In this document: one piece after another, positions 32,742-45,612 of the stretch
How the letters are laid out: each line of letters begins with the position of its first letter
Position numbering within the stretch: position 1 is the stretch's first letter
From: Tetragnatha versicolor
Taxonomy: Eukaryota; Arthropoda; Arachnida; Araneae; Tetragnathidae
NCBI GenBank assembly: GCA_024610705.1
Contig: JANDEH010000010.1
Coordinates: 47,176,017-47,240,016, forward strand
Direction: 5' to 3'
DNA: 64,000 nucleotides
Made by a program: the position numbers and the translations under genes
The notes under the pieces: generated by a model
What the model was told of the DNA's origin: nothing
Databases searched by the model: none
Seen by the model: the letters and a program-made list of their open reading frames with translations, nothing else

Positions 32742-35160
32742 GGGTGGGCCGAAAAAAACTTTTTATTTTATTTTGAAATGCTATACCGCGGAAAACTTGC
32801 CTCTGGGGTAGAGAAGTAAAATGCAACAAAAATTTTTAAAATCGGTTAAAAATTGCAATAGCGCATTGCACCTAAAGTTTGAAAAAATAGGCTATTTTCA
32901 TTACTTTTCAAAAAAATCAAATTAAATCAAATAACTTTTATAAAAAGTATCTAAAGGCATATAATAGAATAAAAATGTGGAGAAAACATATTTAATTGAA
33001 AAAAGGTGGTATTTTACAATTAATTGGTAGTATAATATAACATCTAAAAATACACGTTTTTACCAGAAATCCACATATTTCGTATGAAACAAAAAAATTA
33101 TGAAAAACAATTTTTCATTACTATACTACCTTTCTAGCTATTACTCAGTAACCCCCTTAACAGTTAAAAAAATTTTACAGTTCCCTTCGCGATCGGAGCT
33201 CGCTCGTTGCACAACAAACCGCATCACTATCTCTCGCCGAACTAAAAACTAATTTTATATTTTGAAACGCTATACCACGAAAAACTTGCCTATTGAGTAG
33301 AGAAGTAAAAGGCAACAAAATTTTTTAAAATCGGTTAAAAATTGCCTTAGTACATCGGTCCTAAAATTTGAAAAATTATGCTATTTTCATAACTCTTAAA
33401 AAATCAAATTAAATCAAATAACTTCTATAAAAAGTATCTAAAGGCATAAATTAGAAGAAAAATGTTAAGAAAAAATATATTTAATGGAAAGAAAGATGGT
33501 ATTTTACAACATAAGGTTGCACTATAAGGTTACACTTGGCATTTGGCCTTTTTTTTCTTCAAAAAACGCATTTTTCGATTGAATTAAAAGGTTTTTTTTC
33601 CTGATGGTGCATAGTTTGATTTGTGACAAAATGTAGTCCTTTACTGGTTATTAACTTCTTTTGGTATTTTGAAAGAAGACATGATTGAAAAATTTGGCAT
33701 TGAAGATCTTGAAAGATTAATAGTTCTTATAAACCCATCTCCTGGCATTCATACCGATGACTTTTCGTGTGGCCCTCTGTGTTACTAATTTTACACAACG
33801 TTCGACTGTTTGTGTGTGACATGGGAATCTGTCAAAGTTCCAGTCATTATCATAGACTATATCTCTTGATCGCTAAATCTTCGTAGTATAGGTTTATAGG
33901 TGGGGAGAAAAAGAAGCAGTATTCCAGCTAATCTATATATAGTCTACGTATGTTCTATATATGGTCAATATGGTCTGTAGCTTGGAAATTAGGTTTGGGG
34001 GGATGGAAATTCCTAACTGACTTTCTTTTAGAAGCTGAGTTTCTAGCCTTAATTGTTCTTCTAAACCAAACTCCCTCATATATGATCCCTTTTATCTATG
34101 ATCATGTCCAAAAGCAAGTTTTCAGAATGAGCAAAAAAGGCATTTTGTTTAATCATTGGATCAATGATTTCTAATAACTTTTCTGGCAAAAATCTAGATG
34201 TTTCTATCACTTTAAACGCGTGTCCAGGTCAAATTTAGAACTATTTACTTTTCTAAATAAAGAATCATACATTTTTTTACAAATCAAACTATGCACCATC
34301 AGGAAAAATAACTTTTTAATTCAATCGAAAAATGCGGTTTTTGAAGAAAAAAAGGCGAAATGCCAAGTGTAACCTTATAGAGCAACCTTATATTGTAAAA
34401 TACCATCTTTCTTTCCATTAAATATATTTTTTCTTAACATTTTTCTTCTAATTTATGCCTTTAGATACTTTTTATAGAAGTTATTTGATTTAATTTGATT
34501 TTTTAAGAGTTATCAAAAAAGCATATTTTTTCAAATTTTAGGACCAATGTACTAAGGCAATTTTTAACCGATTTTAAAAATTTTTGTTGCATTTTACTTC
34601 TCTACTCAAGAGGCAAGTTTTCCGTGGTATAGCGTTTCAAAATATAAAATAAGTTTTTATTTCGGTGAGAGATAGTGATGCGGTTTGTTGTGCAACGAGC
34701 GAGCTCCGATCGCGAAGCGAACAGTAAAAATGTTTTAACTGTTAAGGGGGTTACTGAGTGATAGCTAGAAAGGTAGAAAAGTAATGAAAAATTGTTTTTC
34801 ATAATTTTTTTTGTTTCATACGAAATATGTGGATTTCTGGTAAAAACGTGTATTTTTAGATGTTATTATACTACCAATTAATTGTAAAATACCACCTTTT
34901 TTCAATTAAACATGTTTTCTCCACATTTTTATTCTATTATATGCCTTTAGATACTTTTTATAAAAGTTATTTGATTTAATTTGATTTTTTTGAAAAGTAA
35001 TGAAAATAGCCTATTTTTTTCAAACTTTAGGTGCAATGCGCTATTGCAATTTTTAACCGATTTTAAAAATTTTTGTTGCATTTTACTTCTCTACCCCAGA
35101 GGCAAGTTTTCCGCGGTATAGCGTTTCAAAATAATATAAAAAGTTTTTTTCGGCCCACCC
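32742..35160. mobile_element. 2.4-kb palindromic element with internally duplicated arms
   Basis: The ends read GGGTGGGCCGAAAAAAACTT and its complement and are flanked by TA (32740-32741 and 35161-35162). The two arms (32742 to about 33930 and about 33960 to 35160) mirror each other almost completely. Within the left arm a block of about 370-480 bp beginning ATTTTGAAA.GCTATACC is present twice in direct order (about 32767 and 33257), and the right arm mirrors both. So one unit occurs four times. The flanks also share TAGTAGTTAT at 32730-32739 and 35161-35170. No coding sequence. Confidence 0.88.
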
Positions 35161-35162
35161 TA

Positions 35163-36178
35163 GTAGTTATATCTAAAACAGTGCATTGAATAGCTAGGAA
35201 CGTAAGTGAAAGCAGCTCTATGGTGAAAACGTGAAAACCCGTTGGCCGATTAGAGAAAACATCTGCGAGTAGGGCAGATGACCGACAGTTGTTTTATGGT
35301 GCACTTATCTTCCATTTACCCTTAACCTTTTTGAAAGTCGTTTAAGTCCATTTTTTTTTCTTAAATAAAATTATCGCCAGCTCAATTGCTCAAATAGTGA
35401 TATTATGTAGAAAAATCAATTTTTAGATCAGAAAAATTTCTAAAACGTTTTTGCTAGAAATCGGTTAAAAGGAAGTTTATTTATTTTAAAAAAATGGGCA
35501 AAAAATATAATTATAGTTTTCGAGAGACTTGCTAAACATGTTAATAGACTATTTTTCAGCGCTAAAAACAAATTCCATTTAGGTTTAAAAAAAACTTAAA
35601 TATTAATTCAAAAATAATTTCATAAATTTGATAATCGAAACAATTAGAATATCGCTCAATTAGTACTAATTCAAACTGTTTTCCCCTAAGAAAGTACCTA
35701 AATAATGACATACTAAAATTAGACAAAAATCAAACAACAAGTTATTTTTAAAATTTTCTTTTGCAACAAAAAAAGAAGCACCTTAAAAAATGCCTGTTAA
35801 AAACGTTTGAAACGGACAAAAAGTACTTAAATTTTTTTACTCAATCGTAAAAGCTGCCTTCAGCCATCAATATCAAAAATGTGAAAAATGTTAAATTGAT
35901 CAAAAAATAAATATCGTGAGGTTGAGGACGTTTAAGTGTCGAAAAAATTCTGATTCTGATTTTTTATTAAAAAAACAACCAATAAACATCTTTTTGATCT
36001 CACATCTTTTTCGTGATTTTCACATCTTTTTCAGGAGGAGGAAATACTATTGTAACAGATTATTATTCCAGGATTTATTTCTTTATCACCCCTCGTTTGG
36101 TAGTAATTTTTTAAGTTAAGTAAATTTTTTAAAGTTGTTTTTTCTGCATTTTGAAATAGCTATAACTCTAATGACCTA
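35163..36178. other. No gene recognised
   Basis: AT-rich sequence with homopolymer runs and only short frames. Confidence 0.45.
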
Positions 36179-36180
36179 TA

Positions 36181-37449
36181 GGGAAGAGTGCTGTACCTAA
36201 GGACGGTTGTACCTTCAGCCACCGCATTTTCAATTTCGGGAAAAAATGGAAACTTGAATTCGTGGTTGAATTTGAATGTAAATAGATGCTATCTAGTTGC
36301 TAACGTGAAATCAGCTCTTTAAAATAATATTTAAATTTAATATAATAAATTTACTGTTTTTAGGTGCTCAAAATTTTTTTAGTGCATCATTACATTAATA
36401 TTTTTCTTCCCCTTTAATTATGACATGATAAAATGGGATATAAAGGGTGAAACCCCGAGATTTCAACTTTTATTTTTGATATTAGAAATCGTCTGATCTC
36501 AATTCTTTAATTTTTTATAGAATATTAAATGCAAAAACACCAGGCGTTGTACCTTCGGACACCGTAAGTGTTGTACCTACGGACACGTTCTTGTGGGTGT
36601 CTGTAGCTAATCGGCGTTTTTGAATCAGGTTTCACTAAAGTGAATACATTTTAATGCATATTAAATTAATTCTAAATGGTTATCCATTTGTCGGCGATTA
36701 TTTTCAAGTGATTTTAGATGAAAAATCAAATATTTTGTGATCTAAATTACTTTTTAAAAATTTTTATTTTACTTTGCATTTAATGTAAATTATGGTATAA
36801 AATCTTAAGCACACAATCGCATTTAAGTATGATGATTACAAAAAACTTAAAATTTCCACAGAAGAAGATTTGCGAAAGTTATTACCTCCAAATGCTCGCA
36901 CAACTAAAAAACGATAAAATTGGTTTTTTTTGGATCAGTGAAGTGATCAGATCAATCAGCATGATTGGGAAACTATTACCTCCAATTTCGATCTGAAAAT
37001 CCTATGTGATTTATGTATTTTTGGTAAAAATTCAAGACTTATCAATCAACTTCATTTTAATGATCATTTACGATCTAAAATTAAATTACTTTGAAAAATC
37101 TATTTCCAATTTTAAAAATGCTTTAAATAGTTTATTAAAAGGTAATACGCCAATAAAAATGTTCATTTTAAGCTTTTTTTCAACTAAAACTTTCCTTTTT
37201 AAGGTTGTCCACAGGTACAACTGGGTCTGTCCATAGGGAGAGCACGTTGTTGTACCTATGGACACAAATTTCGTCAAGTTATTAAAATGAATTAAAAATC
37301 CAATTTTGAGGATTTTAGCTAATAAAAATATAACCCTCTTTGCTAAGGTTAAGACTATAGGTTGGGCACTTTATATGGTAAAAATGTGATTTAATCTGTC
37401 TTAGAAAAATCCAAACATGATTTTTGTCCAAAGGTACAACACTCTCCCC
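36181..37449 (+). mobile_element. Large TA-flanked MITE, family A, copy 1 (1269 bp)
   Basis: Starts GGGAAGAGTGCTGTACCTAA and ends GGTACAACACTCTCCCC, flanked by TA. The terminal word TTGTACCTAYGGACA recurs about eight times in both orientations: near 36190, 36206, 36545, 36568, 37206, 37228, 37250 and 37425. No transposase frame. Copy 2 is at 41563-42835 in reverse orientation; a truncated copy 3 is at 56764. Confidence 0.85.
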
Positions 37450-37451
37450 TA

Positions 37452-40400
37452 TAACTTAAAAAACATTAAATTGGGCTTGTTTTTACGTAATTTTTCTCAT
37501 CTCTAATTTGGTGTACTTCATGACCACCACATTTAAAAAAATGTTTTTGGTCAAAATTTAAAATATGAGAACACATTTTGAAAAAAATTTTTACTAAAAT
37601 GTTTAAAGCTTTTAACTTCTAAAATAAATTTTTGCATCAAAGTACATAGTATTTCACAAGCTTTAATTCTTCCTAGTAGCTTGAAACTAACTGATTAACC
37701 TTTTTTGCAATTTGTCATTTTATACAGAGAAGGTATGTGAATAAACAGGTATTTTCAGGTAGCAAACTTAACAGGATTCTGTTAAATAATTAATAATGAT
37801 AATAAATAAATTTTTTACAATGCAAAAAACCATAAACCTAATAACCCAAACACTCTCTATTACATTTTACACTTCATCTCTATTCCCAACACTCTTTCCC
37901 TCCCTCCTAGCCACCTATCTTCTCCCGAACGAAGCTTTTCAGCGACACTGCAAAGCCGAAGTCACGTTTCCTTCCATCTTGAAATTTCGGCAAGTCACGA
38001 GTAAAGAAGTTGATTGACCCGTTGCCTATCTTCAATGTCATCAGCAGCCCGCTTCCAAAGTTGATAATCAAAAGTTTTCACTCCACTTTCGGCAGAACCC
38101 CGCAATTAAGCGCCAATTAACTGGAATCTCGATAAGAAACTCTCGGCTCACCTAATTTATATTCGATATTAATACCACCCCTTTTCATAAACTTGGGATG
38201 GTAGGGCAATAAAAGTTTCCGAAAACATCTGAGAAGGTTTTCATGCAGTCTTCTGCTATTCCATTCACGTTTTGGGCTTCGGCAGATCCATTTTGGTCAC
38301 CCGACCTTCCCACGGTGTTAGTTGATAATGATAGTGAGTTGAGAAAAGGATTGGGTATAATCAATTCTTTAACGTGTGTGCTTTACATTTATAAAATAAA
38401 GCTCACTTTGGGAATTTGTGTATATTGTTAAAATTTATCAAATTAAGAACAGGGATTTGAATTAAATTACTAACACCTTTAAAACTCATGCTTATAGTAA
38501 TTTTTGTTATCTTATGTGAAGAACATTGGTGGAGTTTTAGCTATGGGTCAAAAAATGTTTCTATATGCAGATATAAAAACATTTAAATCGAATGTGAAAG
38601 AAAATAAACAGCATAATGAAGTAAATCTTGTAATGAAAGTATAAAATTAATTAAATGATAATAGTACTAGAAGAAGAATTAAATCAAATCTTTGCTTATC
38701 AAAGATTAAAATCTGCAGTTGTAGTTAAAATCATGTTTTATGAATCTCAAATTTGACTATAGTATTCCCTATCGATTAAGCATTATTTTCCTTCTAGAAA
38801 AACTATTCGTTAATGCCTATATTTCAGGAATACTTTTAAAGAATTTTCTTTGAAAGAATATTACTTTTATTTCAGAGTACAAACACAAATCTAATATCTG
38901 CATGTATCAAACTACAAAATATGAATTTAATTCATATTATGTAGCTTCTTAAGTTCCAATGTTTTAACCTGCTGTTATTCACTCTGGATTATTTTATTTT
39001 TCCATAATTAAATTTTTAAATGGTTTCTGAAGAACAGTGAAGTTTTGATGCATGTATGAAAGATTTGTTTAGTACTCCCCTCACCTGATACATACTGTCC
39101 ACATAGAAATAAATTTTACAGATAATCTTTTTATCTCATTTTTGATAGCTTATTTATAGCATTGAGGGGTCAAGGAATGAAAGAACCATGCACTCTTCGG
39201 AAATACAAGATGCCTTTCAAAACACACAAACAAATATTCGCGAAAGACATAAACAAAATGTTGTTTACGCAGATAAAATAACAAACAAAGAGTAGAAATT
39301 AGATAAAAAATATGTTTATCTAATCATAGTGCAAACTCTCAATGGCAGAAAACATTTTTAAAGTTCAGTGACCGAACAGGGTGGAAGATCCCTTTCTATA
39401 GGGCATTCAACTCTGGAATATCCACTGCCATATGTTCATAGATCTGTGGATATCCTATCCTAACTTCCAGAAGATAGGTGATAGCAGTTGCTTTTGTAAG
39501 GAATTGGTATATTAGTGCTTTTTTAAGAATGCAGGTTATGGATCCCCTGTTTATTTATTTACTCTCCCACTATTCCTTAAAATTTTGGTTTTAACTCATT
39601 AATCTTATTAATATTAAAGTAGTATTAGTTTCATGGTATTGACTCAGTGTTTACACTGTAAGACGGGGGATGACCAAAATTAGTACCATTAAATACCGTC
39701 GGGAAAATTTGGGGATTGCAAAAAGATCCCAAGCTGAAATATTTTTATTTGATCAAATATTGTATGTTTTGCATCGTCAGGATTCATTCTTTTTTAATGA
39801 GATCTGCAGTAATCTCTGTTGATAAGTAAAAAGATAATTCTATAATGCGTAAAAGAGAAGCGTTATGAACTTAAAGTAGGATTTTCACGGATGAGAGAGA
39901 TATTTTTAATTTTGTGGGTTTAGCACCAAGAAAAAAAGGGGGTCAGAGGGCCCTGTATAGAATTGTATGAGAAATTTCACCTAAAAATGTACTTCAGCTA
40001 GTGTTTTTGACACTTTAAATACTTTTATACTTTTCTTCATCCAGGATATAGATCACCCCCTCTACCCTCCAGCTATCGAATTCAACTCCTGTAGTTCAGA
40101 TTTATACTTTTTCACCATAAAAAACGAATAAATCTTCTCCAATATCTAAAACCTAGGTAAACGGGGAGCTATGGCTGAGGAGTGAGGATCTCCCTTGTAA
40201 GATTTCTGAATATTGTTATTAAAATACCCATCAGAGCATTAGATTACAATCGGGGGATATGGGACAACCATTTAAGGACTTCAATCTTTAAAAAAAATAT
40301 TTCCCTACTGATTTTAGGAACGGTAAAAATTCAGTTACTATTGATTGTGTTAATTTATTTCAATTCCAAGATATGCATTTCAGCTAGTCCTTGTCTTCCG

Positions 40401-41560
40401 GCCCCCTTGTCCCCATTAATAAGCCTCTGTGACCTAGAATTTTCCAAACTGTTGATAAGATCTTAACATTCTTGAAAGGACTTAAGGACCAACAAAAAAA
40501 CTCTCAAGAGAACACGCACATTGTACTTCAATTATTATTAACTAATTTTTATACTATGTTTTGTGTTAAATATCGTGTTTGAATAACATATAATCGTGTT
40601 TGAATAACGTTTTAATAACATATTTCATAATTTGTATCACTTAGAAGTACTTTGTATTGCAACCTCATCAAATGTGAATACTTGCATATATAAATTAACC
40701 TTTTCCAATGAAAAAAATTTTATATTTTCAGCTTGCGCTATTCAAATTACATAAATTATTTTTTGTGATAAATATTTGTAATTCTTCACAGCATAAAAAT
40801 AATAATCTTATTTATAATTCTACTATCCAATTCTGAAAATCATATATAATACTCTAATAAATCTCTGAAGGTTTTTTTTTTCAGAATTTTTTTCTTATAG
40901 GTTCAGAAGAAATAAAACATTGAAATAACTTACATTCGAATAATCCATGTAAGACGGAAAAAATTAATGAAATTTTTTGTAGCGCCATCTAACAAAGTAA
41001 TGCAAATATATTGTAGAAAACTTTCTTGATTCTTAAATGAGATCCTTCAGGGTTCGCTGGGAAATTAAAAATTCAATATAAGAATTCATTTAATATAAGA
41101 ATATTTTTCTCTTCCTAAAAGTTTCGAAACGTTTAAGTAGAGATAGAGACTTTAAAATCTTACTACTTCTCTTCTACTAATTTAAACAACGTAGCGTCAT
41201 GCACTAAAATTTGTTTTCTCAAAATTTTAGTCTGCACTTAAGATTTTCTTTAAAAATTTTATCAAAATTCAACAGTCTTATGACAAACAAATGTTTGCAT
41301 TTAAAATGGAAAGTTTTTTTTAAAAAGAACCTAATCTTTTAGTACGATATAATAACACCAGAGGACAGCATGCATTTAAACATATTTATTTCGTTAGAAA
41401 TCTGAAAAAGTTAATAGGTTGTAGAAACATACACATAACATAACATAACGTTTATTATTTTATATTGCAATTTTACATGGAACATAAAAAGAAACGAACA
41501 AAAAACAGAAACTAAGAATGTACATAAGAATACATATCTACTATAAACAATAGAAAAATA
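37452..41560. other. Long stretch without a recognised gene; GC-richer island at about 37840-38340
   Basis: Mostly AT-rich and non-repetitive within the window. The island at 37840-38340 has better codon-like composition. The minus strand reads open from about 38330 to 38200 (GRSGDQNGSAEAQNVNG.., then stop) and the plus strand from 38243. Neither resembles a known protein and splice signals are not convincing. It could be a promoter or exon of an unrecognised gene. Confidence 0.3.
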
Positions 41561-41562
41561 TA

Positions 41563-42835
41563 GGGGAGAGTGTTGTACCTCTGGACAAAAATCACGTTTG
41601 GATTTTTCTAAGACAGGTAAAATCACATTTTGACCATTTAAGGTGCCCAACCTATAGTCCTAACCTTTGTGAGTACAGATATTTTTTACTAGCCAAAATC
41701 TTGAAAATTGGATTTTTAATCATTTATAATAACATGGAAAAATTTGTGTCCAAAGGTACAACAACCTGTTGTACCTATGGACAGACCCAGTTGTACCTGT
41801 GGACACCCTTAAAAAGGGAAATTTTAGTTGAAAAAAGCTAAGAATTAATATTTTTATTGATGCATTACCTTTTAATAACCTATTTCAAGCCTTTTTAAAA
41901 TTAAAAATAGATTTTTTAAAGTAATGTAGTTTTAGATCGTAAATGATCATTAAAACGAAGTTGAATGATAAAAGTCTTGATTTTTTTCCAAAAACACAAA
42001 AATCACATGGTATTTTCAGATCATCAGAATTTAAGATAATAGTTTCATCAATCATGCTGATTGATCTGACAACTTCACTGATCCCCCCCCCCAAAAAAAA
42101 AAAAACAATTCGATCAACACTTAATTGTGCAAGCATTTGGTGGTAATAACAATAATAATTTGGTGGTAAATCTTCTTCAGTGGAAATTTCAAGTTTTTTT
42201 AATCATCATACTTAAATGCGATAGGGTTCTTAGGATTTTACACCATATTTTACATTAAATTCCAAGTAGAATCATAAATTTAAAAAAGTAGTTAAGATCA
42301 CAAAATATTAGATTTTTCATCTAAAATTCACTTGAAAATAATCGCTGACAAATAGATAACCATTTAGAATTAATTGAACATTTATTAAAATGTATTTAGT
42401 TAAATGAAACCTGATTCTAAAACGCCGATTAGCTACAGACACCCACAAGAACGTGTCCGTAGGTACAACATAGAGTGTTTTTGCATTCAAAGTTCAATAA
42501 AAGATAAAAGGATTGAGATCTGACGATTTCTAATATCAAAAATAAAAGTTAAAATCTCGAGGATTCCCCCCATGTATCCCATTTTATCACGTCATAATTA
42601 AAGGGGAAGAAAAGAGTTAATGTAGTGATGCACTAAAAAAAACTTAGAGCACCTAAAAACAGTAAATTTATTATATAAAATTTAAATAATATTTTAAAGA
42701 GCTGATTTCACGTTAGCAACTAGATAGCATCTGTATACATTCAAAATCGACCACAAATTCAAATTTACATTTTTTTCCGAATTTTAAAATGAGGTGGCTG
42801 AAGGTACAACCGTCCGTAGGTACAACACTCTCCCC
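41563..42835 (-). mobile_element. Large TA-flanked MITE, family A, copy 2 (1273 bp, reversed)
   Basis: Same family as 36181-37449 but inverted, similar over the full length. Ends GGGGAGAGTGTTGTACC and GGTACAACACTCTCCCC, flanked by TA. The TTGTACCTAYGGACA word again recurs near 41571, 41752, 41770, 41790, 42450, 42800 and 42815. With copy 1 it forms a 1.27-kb inverted pair about 4.1 kb apart. Confidence 0.85.
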
Positions 42836-42892
42836 TATTAATAAAGTTGTTTGTATTACTCAGGGATCAGATTTTCTGATTTTAGGTTTTCA

Positions 42893-43930
42893 GGTAAAAG
42901 CATTAAAGAATTTAAGTGATAAATAAACAAAATTTTTATGAAGTATTTCTTTTTTTGATTTAGGCACGGAATATAGGTTTTTTGATCGTAAATTATAACT
43001 AATGTTTCGTAATTCAGAGCTATATTGTCCTGTTTAACAAAGTAAATTATAGTTTAAAGAAAAAGTAGTGGGTGGCGAGTATAAAACGAATTTATTTCCT
43101 TTAATATCAATTCAAAATAAAATGTTTAAGTTATTAAATTATCCTTTTACTCCTAATTTTAAAAATTTAAATCTTTTACCTATCCGCCACATTGCTTTTT
43201 ATCGTATTATTCTATTTTTATTTCGTAAAAAAAAATTATGCAATTTAAAAAATAATATATCAGATAGAAGACCAACAGTTATTTATGAAATTCCTCATTT
43301 CCGTAAGGAAATTTTTCGAAAGCACTTTTTCTATCTTGCACCTAAACTATACAATAAATTACCTTTAGATTTAAAAGCAATTCCTAATTTATATACTTTT
43401 AAACGCTTTTTATTTAAATTCCTAATAGAAATTGAAAATTTAGATGGTTTTTTTTCTCGATTTCCTAGAGAGAAGCAAAGTCTTTCTTATTATACTTGCT
43501 GTGCCATTTATTTTATTTTGTTTTCAAATATGTATAACTTTTTCCTTGTTTGATATTACCGAGTATTTTGTTTTGTTCTATATATTTCAATTATAATGTA
43601 TAAAAATTTTCATTTAGTAATATATCTATCGCCTATACGGGTTCTTTCCTCTTGGCGATTAATATGTTGTTTCTTTTTTTTTTGTTTATATGTTTTGCTG
43701 GTAACTGAATAAAGATTATTATTATTAAAAAAAAGGTGGCGAATTGGCAAAATATTCAATTTTCGGTTGAATATTTGAACAATATTTGATTCAATTAAAT
43801 CAAATATTGTTGGTTGGTTTCTACAACTTAAAAACTTAATAATTTTGTTTTGAATTTTTATAACAGGATTAATATTTTCCAAGTAATCACCTCCCCAAAT
43901 AACAAGTCCATAACTTAAAATTGAGTTCAC
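42893..43930 (-). pseudogene. LINE reverse transcriptase C-terminus, split by another LINE
   Basis: From 43930 the minus strand reads NSILSYGLVIWGGDYLENIN, VIKIQNKIIKFL and LNILPIRHLFF, the post-RT region of CR1/Jockey-group LINEs. The frame then enters the AAT triplets of an inserted plus-strand LINE. Beyond that insertion, from about 43015 to 42893, it resumes with YNLRSKNLYSVPKSKKEI and FVYLSLKFFNAF, the expected continuation. Truncated at both ends and interrupted. Confidence 0.7.
43066..43726 (+). pseudogene. LINE 3' end with (ATT)n tail, inserted in an antisense LINE
   Basis: The 161-residue frame (43068-43553) has IQNKMFKLLNYPFTPNF, LNLLPIRHIAFYRII and FYLAPKLYNKLPLDLK, the C-terminal region of CR1/Jockey-like reverse transcriptases. 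A 3' UTR leads to AATAAAG and (ATT)n at 43708-43726. A-rich flanks (AAAAAG at 43060-43065 and a longer A-run plus G at 43727-43735) may be the target duplication. 5'-truncated. Confidence 0.72.
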
Positions 43931-43935
43931 CCAAC

Positions 43936-44800
43936 AATAATAAAATTGTAACAGAAAGTTCCTATTTATGATTTTTTTATTTAATAAAGTTTATAGAGAA
44001 TATAACGAAGTTTATTTGTTAGATAACTCACGTGTGATTTCCATTTTAAGTTTGAATCTACGAATAATCCAAGGTAAAAAATGATTTTTCCGATTTTAAA
44101 TTTTTAGTTCTTTAAAATGTAATACTCTCCATCTTCTGATGATACAAAACATCATAGTCAAATTCAAAATCAAGGGTAGAGGAAAAGGACAAGATGAACA
44201 AAAAGGAAAAAAACACTGTTTTTTGGGAGAGTCGAATTTCCAAATACCGGGATATGGGGGGGCTCGGGCATTATTAATAATAACCCGGTTTTTGCCCATA
44301 GCATGTACACTAAATTTATTTATTTATTTTTCTATATTTATTGGAATCCGCTCCTAAATAAATTTCTATAGAAGATACTTATATTTTAGGGAAAAAAAGC
44401 ATATATTTACTCTTTTGAATTTATGAAACAGACAATATGTATAGGAAGATATTTCACATGCTCAATACAATCTCATTTACAAATGTATAACTCTCCATTT
44501 CCAGCGTTTAAAAGTTTATTTTAGTTAATTGATAACTCATATCAAATAAAAATGTTTTTGATTAAATTAATTTCATATGATTAAGAGATGAAAGTGACAG
44601 TAATTTTTAATTACATAAATTGTTTAATTAAAAAACTTTGAGACACCTTTATGCACACAGTCCCTTAATAGTTTCCTAGAAATTATAAATCTCAAAATTG
44701 TTCACCAATTTATATTTAAGCAGACGTTTTTAGATTTTTAAATAAGAATGAGATATCTTTACTTTAAGCTTTAAGCAAAGGCAAAAGCAAGGCTCACAGA
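43936..44800. other. No gene recognised
   Basis: AT-rich, apart from a G-rich patch at 44255-44290 around GATATGGGGGGGCTCGGGC. Confidence 0.4.
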
Positions 44801-44802
44801 TA

Positions 44803-45519
44803 ATTGAATCGTCAGTTTGAAGAAGGGAATAAGTCCAAAAAATGACAAATTGACTTTTTGTGCTCAAAACAATCTCTAAGCTTTGCTCTACACATGGGTG
44901 AAAAGAGAGGAACAATAACTAACCCCTATAGGGAGATATCGCCCCTTGAAGTTGTGAAATCGATGTCCATTCATTGTATTTTTTAAGCTAATTTGGAATT
45001 AAAGTTAATTTTTCTTTCTCCTCATATTCTTTGTGCTGTAAACTAAGTTAAAATAAAATTTTCTTTTAATTTCAATGTTTTTCAAACTTTTTTTTATGTA
45101 GGGAATGTTTGACTCCATTCATATTCACTCACTCCATTGATACTGCTTTAATAACCCAGTTTCACTATAATTTTGAATTTCATTTGTCTTATTCTTTTTA
45201 TTTCACCCTTTTGTGGTGTAAACTAAGGAGAAATATAATTTAAATGTGATTTTAAGGGTTTTTAAAGATTTTTTCATCAGAAAAATTTCATAAGGTGGAA
45301 GAAGGGAATAATTCCATCAACTTATTTTGGCTGTAAAATATTTTTGAATACACTTATATTTGTTTTGATGATTGCTCTGTTTTCTAAATAGGGTTCTGAA
45401 CTTCCAGTAAAAATTTGGCGGTTATACAATGAAAATTCCATTACTTATACAGTTTTTTTCGATTTTCTCAAAACTTGATTTTTGGACTTATTCCCTTCTT
45501 CAAACTGACGATTCAATTT
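44803..45519. mobile_element. 717-bp MITE with about 45-bp inverted termini (family D)
   Basis: The left end AATTGAATCGTCAGTTTGAA and the right end are exact complements over roughly 40 bp, continuing into AGAAGGGAATAAGTCC. The word GAAGAAGGGAATAA occurs at both ends and once inside (about 45299). No coding sequence. The target duplication is unclear because the flanks continue the symmetry (AATT). Confidence 0.8.
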
Positions 45520-45612
45520 CTTTCAAAGCTACTTCACATCCATTTTTTTTCATAAAGTAAAGTTTGGTTCAAAACGAAACCTTATAAAACCATTATTATA
45601 ATTTTGAAGATA

